From contig URTA01000072.1 in the NCBI GenBank assembly GCA_900550645.1, positions 1-12,206 on the forward strand: a stretch of DNA of 12,206 nucleotides. Reading direction: 5' to 3'. The notes under the pieces were generated by a model, which saw only the letters and a program-made list of their open reading frames with translations, did no database searches and was not told the origin of the DNA. This DNA comes from an uncultured Porphyromonadaceae bacterium. GTDB lineage: Bacteria; Bacteroidota; Bacteroidia; Bacteroidales; Muribaculaceae. Below are positions 6,237 to 12,206 of this stretch, piece after piece. A program made the position numbers and the translations under genes. Each line of letters starts with the position of its first letter. Position 1 is the stretch's first letter.

Positions 6237-8246
6237 ATGGTATTGATAAAACGCCTCTATACCTTCATACTGAAGAGTTTCCTGCCGCTGTTCGCGATGA
6301 CGTTCTTCATCGTGCTTTTCATCGTGCTGATGCAGTTCCTGTGGAAATACATCGACGACATGGTGGGCAAGGGGCTTCCCATCGACGTGATAGGGGAGCT
6401 GTTCTTCTATGCCGCCGTGAGCATGGTGCCCATGGCGTTGCCGCTGGCCATACTGCTCGCCTCGCTGATGACTTTCGGCAACCTGGGCGAGAAGTTCGAG
6501 CTTACCGCCATGAAGGCTGCCGGCATCTCGCTGGTGCAGGTGATGTCGCCGCTGATAGTGCTGATTTCGGGCATTTCCGTCGGCGCATTTTTCTTCCAGA
6601 ACGATGTGCTGCCGCACGCGCAGGTCAAGATGTGGACGCTCCTGTACTCGATGAAGCAGAAATCTCCCGAGGTGGAAATCCCCGAGGGGGTGTTCTATGA
6701 CCAGATACCGGGCTACAACCTGTTTGTGGAGAAGAAGAACCCCGATACCGGCGTGCTGAAGGGTGTGATGATATATGATGTGAGCGGCGGGGGCGACAAT
6801 ACGTCGATTGTGCTGGCTGACTCTGCTCGCATTGCCTTTACCAAAGACAACCGTTACCTATATCTGCGTCTGTTTCGGGGCGAGCAGTTTGAGAACCTGC
6901 GTGACCAGTCTTCGCTGGATCAGAACGTGCCATTCCGTCGCGAGAAGTTTGCCGACAAGGAGGTGCTTATCCCCTTTGACGCCAACTTCAACCGCCTTGA
7001 CGACCAGACAATGCGCAAGCAGTATGTGGGCAAGAACATTACGGAGCTGCGGCAGACCATAGACTCGATAAATGTGCGCGTTGACTCGATAGGCGACCAG
7101 TACAGCAAGTCGCTTCTTACCTCGCCGATAGTGGGCGTGAACCGGCAGTGGAGCCCCAAGAAGCATGCCGTAGTGCCGTTCAAGCAGGTCAAGATGCCAG
7201 CGCAGAAGCCAGATCTGGACTCGATGCTGCTGAAACTGCCCGAGGCGGAGCTGCGGCAGGTGTTCTCGATGGCGCACCATCAGGTGGAGTCGGTCAAGGG
7301 CAACTATGAGTTCAAGTCGGAGTCGATGAAGGACGACAAGAAGTCGCTGCGCCGCCACGAGATAGAGTTGCTCAAGAAGTTCACGCTCTCCGTGGCGTGC
7401 CTCATCATGTTCTTCATCGGCGCACCGCTTGGGGCAATCATACGCAAGGGCGGCCTCGGCACGCCGCTGGTGGTGAGCGTGCTGCTCTTCCTGGTATACT
7501 ACATCATCGACAATACGGGATACAAGATGGCTCGCGACGGCCGCTGGCCCATCTGGCTGGGCATGTGGATTTCCACGTTCATACTCGCGCCGCTGGGCAT
7601 ATACGTAACCTACAAGGCGATGAACGACTCCGCAGTCTTCGACAAGGACGCATGGCTCATCAAGCTGCGCCGCCTGTTGGGACACAAACCGCAGCGCAAC
7701 GTGCCGTTCAAAGAGGTCATCATCAACGACATATCCACAGAGGAAGCCGTCAGTCGCTTGCGCAGCGTGATGACGGCAGCGCGGCAGCTGCTGGCGCGGT
7801 CGCCTCGCCGCATGTCATACCGCAAATACTGGACTCGCGGCTACGACATGGAGGCTCTGACAGCCCTTGCCGAGACGCTAGAAGACACTGTCACATACCT
7901 GACCGACAGCCGCGATATACTGCTTGTCGGCAAGCTCATGGACTATCCCGTGTTGCGCCGCGAATGGGTATATTCACCCTCATCGCACCGCATGCTGGCA
8001 AAGGTGTTTATGTGGTTCGTGCCATTCGGACTGCCGTTGTACCTCGTCGGACTGCGCCACCAGAAGGAGTTGCGAGGCGAACTCACGCAGGCCATAGCCG
8101 TCAGCCGCCAGATACTCGCCATGCTCGGCGAGGAGACGGACGAGGACGAACCGATTGAAGCTCCCGCTGACGATGCCGGCAAGAACAGCTCCGACAAAGC
8201 TGCCACCGCCGAATCCCACGAAGAAGAGGTTGTTTCAGGAGACTGA
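6237..8246 (+). CDS. LptF/LptG (YjgP/YjgQ) family permease with extended C-terminus
   Basis: This inner-membrane protein would belong to the LptB2FG-type ABC transporter that extracts lipopolysaccharide and passes it to the periplasmic Lpt bridge. From ATG 6237 it has 669 residues. The N-terminal half-domain has three membrane segments (about 12-35, 55-80 and 100-120), with the family stretch MALPLAILLASLMTFGNLGE at 66-85. A large periplasmic region (about 125-375) follows. A second membrane block (about 382-402, 408-426 and 439-460) contains the family motif FFIGAPLGAIIRKGG. Beyond about 470 there is a soluble, partly charged extension of some 130 residues, one more hydrophobic segment (588-606) and an acidic, low-complexity tail. 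E. coli LptF and LptG have about 360 residues, so the middle and C-terminal parts are large. Whether it is the LptF or LptG counterpart, or serves as both, cannot be told. A GTG at 6207 is the alternative start. A terminator follows at 8257. Confidence 0.92.
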   Translation: MVLIKRLYTFILKSFLPLFAMTFFIVLFIVLMQFLWKYIDDMVGKGLPIDVIGELFFYAAVSMVPMALPLAILLASLMTFGNLGEKFELTAMKAAGISLVQVMSPLIVLISGISVGAFFFQNDVLPHAQVKMWTLLYSMKQKSPEVEIPEGVFYDQIPGYNLFVEKKNPDTGVLKGVMIYDVSGGGDNTSIVLADSARIAFTKDNRYLYLRLFRGEQFENLRDQSSLDQNVPFRREKFADKEVLIPFDANFNRLDDQTMRKQYVGKNITELRQTIDSINVRVDSIGDQYSKSLLTSPIVGVNRQWSPKKHAVVPFKQVKMPAQKPDLDSMLLKLPEAELRQVFSMAHHQVESVKGNYEFKSESMKDDKKSLRRHEIELLKKFTLSVACLIMFFIGAPLGAIIRKGGLGTPLVVSVLLFLVYYIIDNTGYKMARDGRWPIWLGMWISTFILAPLGIYVTYKAMNDSAVFDKDAWLIKLRRLLGHKPQRNVPFKEVIINDISTEEAVSRLRSVMTAARQLLARSPRRMSYRKYWTRGYDMEALTALAETLEDTVTYLTDSRDILLVGKLMDYPVLRREWVYSPSSHRMLAKVFMWFVPFGLPLYLVGLRHQKELRGELTQAIAVSRQILAMLGEETDEDEPIEAPADDAGKNSSDKAATAESHEEEVVSGD

Positions 8247-8256
8247 GTGGAACGCC

Positions 8257-8295
8257 GTGTCCCTATCCTGCGAGGATATGGCTACACAGTTTTTT
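8257..8295 (+). terminator. Intrinsic terminator after the permease gene
   Basis: TATCCT (8264-8269), loop GCG, AGGATA (8273-8278) form a perfect 6-bp stem. It is extended through small internal bulges by CC/GG and GTGT/ACAC (8257-8260 with 8284-8287) and followed by six Ts (8290-8295). It lies 10 nt after the permease stop. AGGATATG (8273-8280) could instead pair with CATATCCT (8303-8310) just downstream, a competing structure that omits the terminator stem. Confidence 0.65.
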
Positions 8296-8310
8296 ATCTT
8301 CGCATATCCT

Positions 8311-8395
8311 GAAATTTCTCAATTATGTGTATATTTGCACTGCGAAAAATCGTCATTATGTGCGATTTCGGCACTCCGAAAAACGTCATTATGTG
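8311..8395 (+). repeat. 33-bp-period direct repeats between promoter and ATPase start
   Basis: Two near-identical copies lie at 8337-8362 and 8371-8395. Each reads GCACT, then G/C, CGAAAAA, an optional T, then CGTCATTATGTG, with one mismatch and one indel between them. A degenerate third copy at 8311-8329 keeps GAAA…ATTATGTG. The ATTATGTG cores start at 8322, 8355 and 8388, a spacing of exactly 33 bp, about three helical turns. They end 14 bp before the ATPase ATG. Such spacing suits protein binding on one DNA face or a repeated RNA element; which is unknown. Confidence 0.75.
8330..8337 (+). promoter_or_regulatory. -7 promoter element upstream of the AAA ATPase gene
   Basis: TATATTTG matches TAnnTTTG. 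Its final G is the first base of the upstream direct repeat, so both full repeats would lie just inside the transcript (start near 8344), giving a leader of about 65 nt. No clear -33 TTTG is found at 19-21 nt. Confidence 0.45.
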
Positions 8396-8409
8396 AAGAA
8401 TACATTGGC

Positions 8410-9780
8410 ATGAAACGTAAGATATATGAACAACTGCTTGAATGGAAGCGAGTTAGAAAAGGGAATGTAGCCCTCCTGATTGAGGGCGCACGTCGTATAG
8501 GCAAGAGCTATATTGTGGAGAAGTTTGCCCGAAGCGAATATGACTCGTACATACTCGTCGATTTCAGCAGGGTGAACCCGCAGGTGACGGAGTTTTTTGA
8601 CCTGTATCTTGATGACCTCGACACACTGCTGTTCAACCTCGAGTTATACTGCCACAAGAAGTTGACACCGAGGCGTTCAGCAGACGAGGAAGCCCGGTCG
8701 TTGGTGATATTTGACGAGGTGCAGTTTTGTCCGCGAGCGCGTTCTGCCATAAAGCATCTTGTCGCTGACCGCCGTTATGACTACATTGAGACTGGCTCGC
8801 TGATTTCCATAAAGAAGAATGTCAAGGACATCATGATACCGTCGGAGGAACATGCCATAGAAATGTTTCCTATGGACTTCGAGGAGTTCTTATGGGCAAT
8901 GGGCGACGACATGATGATGCCGTATATCCGCGACCGGTTTGCGGCACGGAAGGAGATGGGGACATTCCACCGCCGCGCGTTGGATTATTTCCGCCAGTAC
9001 ATGATAGTGGGGGGTATGCCGCAGGCCGTTGCCGAATACGTAGCAAGCCGTGACTTTGCCAGGGTTGACAGTATAAAGCGCGACATACTCTCGCTGTACC
9101 GCAACGACATAAACAAGTATGCCGACCGACAGGAAACCAAGGTGGCTGCCATTTTCGACGAACTGTCGGGCCAGCTGCAGAAGCACGAGAAGAAGTTCCG
9201 CTTGTCAGCGTTGAAATCTGATGCACGGCTGAGGGATTATGCCGATGCGTTCTTCTGGCTGAGTGATGCGAAAATCATCAACTGCTGCTATAACTCGTCA
9301 GAGCCGAGCATCGGGCTGAAGCTCAATGAGGAGCGCACCACGCTGAAATGCTATATGGGAGATACGGGGCTGCTTATAAGCCACGCCTTTGACGAGCGGG
9401 GGGTGGCAAGCGAGGACTTGTACCGCAAGCTCATGTTCGGCAAACTTGAGGTGAACGAGGGTATGCTTGTTGAGAACATTGTTGCCCAGATGCTTCGGGC
9501 TGCCGGTCACAAGCTGTATTTCTTCAGCAAGAGTTCGAGCCAGTCGTCTGAAGAGCGCATGGAGATAGATTTCCTCATCTCCAAGTCGCGGATAACGAGC
9601 CGGCACAACATTTCGCCCATCGAGGTGAAGTCCGGCAAGACTTACACCTTGACTTCGCTGCGCAAGTTTATCGGCAAGTATTCCGCCCTGCTGTCAACGC
9701 CATACGTATTGCACGACAAGGATGTCCGCGAGGAGGACGGCATATTGTACCTGCCTCTGTACATGGCGGCGCTGCTGTAG
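8410..9780 (+). CDS. AAA family ATPase with DUF4143 / nuclease-like C-terminus
   Basis: This 456-residue protein has an N-terminal P-loop ATPase domain (AAA_14 type) and a C-terminal DUF4143-type region. Walker A is G26-A-R-R-I-G-K32-S33, Walker B is LVIFDEV (98-104), and the TGS at 128-130 matches the sensor strand. FPMDFEEFLWAMG (153-165) and GGMPQAVAEYV (201-211) are typical of the family. In the C-terminus LVENIVAQML (353-362), EIDFLI with Asp387 and PIEVKSGK with Glu405 and Lys407 form a PD-(D/E)XK-like nuclease motif. The cellular role of this abundant family is unsettled, with suggestions ranging from DNA handling to defence or toxin-like roles. The ATG at 8410 is chosen because MKRKIYEQLLEWK is the usual start of the family; the frame upstream runs back through the repeats, the terminator and into the permease gene. 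It appears monocistronic. The stop codon lies inside a long inverted repeat. Confidence 0.9.
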   Translation: MKRKIYEQLLEWKRVRKGNVALLIEGARRIGKSYIVEKFARSEYDSYILVDFSRVNPQVTEFFDLYLDDLDTLLFNLELYCHKKLTPRRSADEEARSLVIFDEVQFCPRARSAIKHLVADRRYDYIETGSLISIKKNVKDIMIPSEEHAIEMFPMDFEEFLWAMGDDMMMPYIRDRFAARKEMGTFHRRALDYFRQYMIVGGMPQAVAEYVASRDFARVDSIKRDILSLYRNDINKYADRQETKVAAIFDELSGQLQKHEKKFRLSALKSDARLRDYADAFFWLSDAKIINCCYNSSEPSIGLKLNEERTTLKCYMGDTGLLISHAFDERGVASEDLYRKLMFGKLEVNEGMLVENIVAQMLRAAGHKLYFFSKSSSQSSEERMEIDFLISKSRITSRHNISPIEVKSGKTYTLTSLRKFIGKYSALLSTPYVLHDKDVREEDGILYLPLYMAALL

Positions 9781-9801
9781 CGGCGTTGCCATATACAGAG
9801 G
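9754..9801. repeat. Long inverted repeat spanning the ATPase stop codon
   Basis: CCTCTGTA (9754-9761) pairs with TACAGAGG (9794-9801), and ATGGC (9763-9767) pairs with GCCAT (9788-9792), with one mismatch between. An inner CGCT/AGCG pair (9770-9773 with 9779-9782) is also possible. Thirteen outer pairs plus the inner stem make a strong hairpin around the TAG at 9778-9780. Neither strand has a T-run after it, so it is not an intrinsic terminator. It may act as a 3'-end RNA stabiliser. Confidence 0.6.
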
Positions 9802-9926
9802 AAGGGCAAAGACGGCATAGATTTGATACCTTAGAGGTATCGTCCAGGCAGCCCGTGCAATCATGCATTGTAACAGGAGAGAGGTCGCTTTCCATTTCTC
9901 CGCAGACTCCGAGTCAGCCATAACAT

Positions 9927-9955
9927 GGTTTTATCGTGGTATAAGGCCGTTTTTT
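9927..9955 (+). terminator. Intrinsic terminator downstream of the ATPase gene
   Basis: On plus-strand RNA, GGUUUUAU (9927-9934) pairs with AUAAGGCC (9941-9948) through eight pairs including two G-U wobbles, with loop CGUGGU, followed by G and six Us (9950-9955). The wobbles become A-C mismatches on the other strand, so it works mainly in the plus direction. It overlaps the stop codon of the convergent integrase and lies about 146 nt after the ATPase stop. The segment between carries the long hairpin at 9754-9801 and a small inverted repeat GATACC/GGTATC (9825-9841), with no convincing gene. Confidence 0.6.
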
Positions 9956-10760
9956 ACCAGGTGATTATTTTATCGACAATTTCCTGTTGTTCGGTAGAAC
10001 TTCTTCGGAGGTATATTCTGGTGGTTTCGATGCTTTCATGTCCCATCAGGTCTGCCAGAAGAGATATGTCATTGAATTTTTCAAGGAAATTTTTGGCAAA
10101 CCGATGCCGGAAGGAGTGTGGATAGACTACTGAAGGGGTGAGTCCATATTTCTCAGCATAGTTCTTCAGTTGCTGCGCAATGCCTCTTGCGGTGATGCGG
10201 TCTCCGAAGCGGTTGAGAAACAGGTAGCCAGATGAGCGAAGCTGTTTCCCGAGCCATTGATTGGTCTCAACACGTAGTTTTTTAGGGATGTATATACGAC
10301 GTATCTTTCCGCCTTTGGTGTAGATGTCAAAGTAGCCAACATTGACATGCTCAACTTTGATTTGGATGAGTTCGCTTATACGGGAGCCAGTCGCAGCGAG
10401 ATAGCGCACAGCGAAATACCATGTGAGGTTTTCTTCTTGTTTGAGTTTTCGTTTCAGGAAAACATAGTCAGCATTGCTGATGACATTCTCAAGATAGCTG
10501 CGTTGTTGCACTTTCACCGATTTTAGACGTATCTTCGGTTTGCTGATGAAATCGAGGTATTTGTTCATAGCCTGAATGCGCAGGTTGACGGTTTTGGGCT
10601 TGAACGATTCGATCAGATAGGTCTTGTAGATGAGCAGATCTCGTTTGGAGATCTCTTTATGGCGTGAGTGAAACTCTCGCAAGGCATATAGGTAAGCCTT
10701 GATGGTATTCTCCGCCATGTTCGCATTGCGTAGAGCAGTTTCAAAAGGCAGTAAGTCCAT
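9954..10760 (-). CDS. Tyrosine recombinase (integrase), probable hsdS DNA invertase
   Basis: The product is a 268-residue tyrosine site-specific recombinase. The N-terminal core-binding (SAM-like) domain spans about 1-90 (LPFETALRNANMAENTIKAY). The catalytic domain carries Arg127 in AATGSRISELIQI, Lys149 in TKGGKIRRIYI, His215 and Arg218 in HSFRHRFAK, His241 in LMGHESIETTRIYL, and the nucleophile Tyr250, so the catalytic set is complete. The ATG at 10760 is the natural start; TATATTTG lies 30 nt upstream. It is divergent from an hsdS-type gene only 15 bp away. In many Bacteroidales and Firmicutes, such adjacent recombinases invert hsdS segments and switch the DNA specificity of type I restriction-modification systems, and this is the best reading here. 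The recombination sites are not both visible, so an ordinary element integrase cannot be excluded. The protein is somewhat short but complete. Confidence 0.92.
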   Translation of the reverse strand: MDLLPFETALRNANMAENTIKAYLYALREFHSRHKEISKRDLLIYKTYLIESFKPKTVNLRIQAMNKYLDFISKPKIRLKSVKVQQRSYLENVISNADYVFLKRKLKQEENLTWYFAVRYLAATGSRISELIQIKVEHVNVGYFDIYTKGGKIRRIYIPKKLRVETNQWLGKQLRSSGYLFLNRFGDRITARGIAQQLKNYAEKYGLTPSVVYPHSFRHRFAKNFLEKFNDISLLADLMGHESIETTRIYLRRSSTEQQEIVDKIITW

Positions 10761-10775
10761 GCTATTGTTGTTGAG

Positions 10776-12206
10776 ATGATATTTTACCTCAAATATATTG
10801 TTTTATCTTCTTCGGTTAGTTCCTATTATGAGAAGATGGCCGACGGCGCCGTCCGCTGCATCGACTCCGAAATCCCATTCGCCATCCCCGACTCCTGGAC
10901 CTGGTGCCGAATGCAAGATGTATTAACTTTTATAAATGGACGCGCCTATAAGAAAGAAGAACTTTTATCCAAAGGTAAATATAAAGTCCTTCGGGTAGGT
11001 AATTTCTTCACAAATAATCAATGGTATTATTCTGATTTGGAGCTTCCTGAGGATAAATACTGCAATAAAGGTGATTTGCTTTACGCATGGTCTGCTTCGT
11101 TTGGACCTCAAATATGGGAAGGCGACAAAACGATTTTCCATTACCATATTTGGAATGTGAAATTTGATTCAAGAGTTTTGTGCAGAGAATATCTGTATTA
11201 TTTCTTCTTGTATGATAAAATGCAAGTGAAGTCCTCGACAACGGGAAGCACCATGATTCATGTTTCAATGAAAAACATGAAGCCTCGGTTAATTCCTGTA
11301 CCACCTATCAAAGAGCAGATTAGAGTAACCGATGTAATATTGCAACTTCTCCCTCTCGCTAAACGATATGATTTATACAATATCCAAAAAGAGACCTTGA
11401 ATAATGGGTTAAACGAGAATCTCAAGAATTCTATTCTTCAAGAAGCAATACAGGGTAGACTTGTGCCTCAGATTGAATCCGAGGGGACTGCCGAACAGCT
11501 GCTTGCCGAGATAGCCGAGGAGAAGAAGTGGCTTGTCAAGGAGGGCAAGCTGAAGAAGTCGGCACTGGCCGCGAGCCGCATCTTCCGAGGTGACGATAAC
11601 AGGTACCGTCAGAACATCGATGGCGAAGAAGTCATTATCGACGACCGCCTGCCATTTGAAATTCCAGACACTTGGCGGTGGACAACGCTTGGAGAGTTGA
11701 TACTTGATAGCACTGGACTTTCTTATAAGAAAGAAAACCTTGCCGACAAAAGAGACCCTATGGTTAGGGTTCTTCGCGGTGGAAATATAGAGGAGGGACA
11801 AATGATGTTCAGAGCTGATGATATAATGATTTCAGCTAAGTATGTTCCCGATAACCTCTATTTAAGACAGGGTACATTCATTAGCCCTGCCGTATCATCG
11901 TTAGAGAAAATCGGTAAAACAGCATTGGTCGAGCAAGATTATAACAATGTAGTTGCCGGCGGTTTCGTATTGTTGCTATCGCCCTTATATTCAGACAATA
12001 ATCTTGGTAAGTATCTTTATTATTTCTTTCAAACAGGATATTATCATAACTACTGCCGAACTATCACGAAGAAATCGGGGCAAGCATTCTATAACCTATC
12101 ACGCCCGAAGCTAAAACAGTGCTATGTGCCTATTCCACCGAAAGAGGAATTGCCTCGCATATTAAGCCAGATTGACAAAGCGTTAGCAGGTATTATGAGC
12201 AGATAG
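10776..12206 (+). CDS. hsdS: Type I restriction-modification specificity subunit, probable 5'-truncated silent cassette
   Basis: HsdS chooses the DNA target of the type I HsdMSR complex through two target-recognition domains (TRDs). The 476-residue reading has TRD1 (about 38-184, from IPDSWTWCR to IPVPPIKEQ) and a central conserved helix and linker (about 213-296: LKNSILQEAIQGRLVPQ, LLAEIAEEKKWLVKEGKLKK, SRIFRGDDNRY, LPFEIPDTWRW). TRD2 (about 297-460) contains the family pattern IPIPPKEELPRI. The N-terminus is odd. Homology begins at SYYEKMADG (about residue 16), which normally follows RGDDN in the middle of the linker, so the usual first helix (ILQEAIQG…LVPQ) is missing and residues 1-15 look like noncoding DNA. 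No plus-strand promoter or ribosome-binding site is seen. With the divergent recombinase next door, the best reading is a silent cassette that gains an N-terminus by inversion. The annotated ATG at 10776 is formal only; ATG 10836 is an alternative. The stop codon ends the window. Confidence 0.85.
   Translation: MIFYLKYIVLSSSVSSYYEKMADGAVRCIDSEIPFAIPDSWTWCRMQDVLTFINGRAYKKEELLSKGKYKVLRVGNFFTNNQWYYSDLELPEDKYCNKGDLLYAWSASFGPQIWEGDKTIFHYHIWNVKFDSRVLCREYLYYFFLYDKMQVKSSTTGSTMIHVSMKNMKPRLIPVPPIKEQIRVTDVILQLLPLAKRYDLYNIQKETLNNGLNENLKNSILQEAIQGRLVPQIESEGTAEQLLAEIAEEKKWLVKEGKLKKSALAASRIFRGDDNRYRQNIDGEEVIIDDRLPFEIPDTWRWTTLGELILDSTGLSYKKENLADKRDPMVRVLRGGNIEEGQMMFRADDIMISAKYVPDNLYLRQGTFISPAVSSLEKIGKTALVEQDYNNVVAGGFVLLLSPLYSDNNLGKYLYYFFQTGYYHNYCRTITKKSGQAFYNLSRPKLKQCYVPIPPKEELPRILSQIDKALAGIMSR
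10790..10797 (-). promoter_or_regulatory. -7 promoter element of the integrase gene
   Basis: On the minus strand TATATTTG matches TAnnTTTG and lies 29 nt before the integrase ATG at 10760. The 15-bp gap and the first bases of the adjacent hsdS reading frame are therefore occupied by this divergent promoter. I see no matching plus-strand promoter for hsdS. Confidence 0.45.

Noticed and set aside
6000..6617. 205-residue minus-strand frame between pta and the permease
   Set aside because: It is rich in His, Gln and Arg, overlaps the permease N-terminus and both divergent promoters, and shows no recognisable motif.
8311..8395. CRISPR-like array
   Set aside because: There are only two full units and one degenerate unit, with intervening stretches of about 8 bp and no cas genes, so it is a promoter-proximal direct repeat.
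8155..8409. 5' extension of the ATPase reading frame
   Set aside because: It reads through the end of the permease gene, a terminator, the promoter and the direct repeats; the family start is MKRKIYEQLL at 8410.
9694..9921. 75-residue minus-strand frame between the ATPase and integrase genes
   Set aside because: Its 3' part is antisense to the ATPase C-terminus and the rest shows no motif or promoter; a second overlapping minus-strand frame is equally open.

Overview
The window looks like a chromosomal segment of a Bacteroidales bacterium. Muribaculaceae or a relative is my guess, from the moderately GC-rich core genes and the bile-salt-hydrolase-type enzyme. The support is internal: start codons lack Shine-Dalgarno sequences, several genes are preceded by the Bacteroidota -7 motif TAnnTTTG, and the LptF/G-type permease, AAA/DUF4143 ATPase and integrase-linked hsdS are of types common in that order. 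Assignment below the order is inference.

Left edge (1-896): debris that looks like mobile-element DNA. It holds the 3' end of a small gene broken by a one-base frameshift, then a bidirectional terminator. A very good minus-strand promoter (TTTG-N20-TAACTTTG) faces that terminator. Together they could define an untranslated transcript of about 360 nt with a perfect 10-bp hairpin. Behind the promoter is a minus-strand stretch that reads like a decayed gene.

Core metabolic and envelope block (897-8246): a minus-strand nucleotidyltransferase-fold protein is divergent from a secreted choloylglycine-hydrolase-family amidase. That amidase converges on lgt (lipoprotein maturation). Upstream of lgt on the minus strand is the pta-ackA pair (acetyl-CoA to acetate plus ATP), closed by a strong terminator. 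Divergent from pta is an LptF/LptG-type permease (LPS export) with an extended C-terminus, also followed by a terminator.

Accessory right part (8247-12206): an AAA ATPase with a DUF4143/PD-(D/E)XK-like C-terminus has 33-bp-periodic direct repeats between its promoter and start. Its stop codon sits in a long hairpin, and a terminator lies further downstream. Next come a minus-strand tyrosine recombinase and, facing away from it, a two-domain type I specificity gene (hsdS). The hsdS opens in the middle of the conserved linker rather than at a normal N-terminus. This fits a silent cassette of a recombinase-driven, phase-variable type I restriction-modification locus, whose expressed hsdS, hsdM and hsdR would lie outside the window. 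The hsdS stop codon is the last base of the window.
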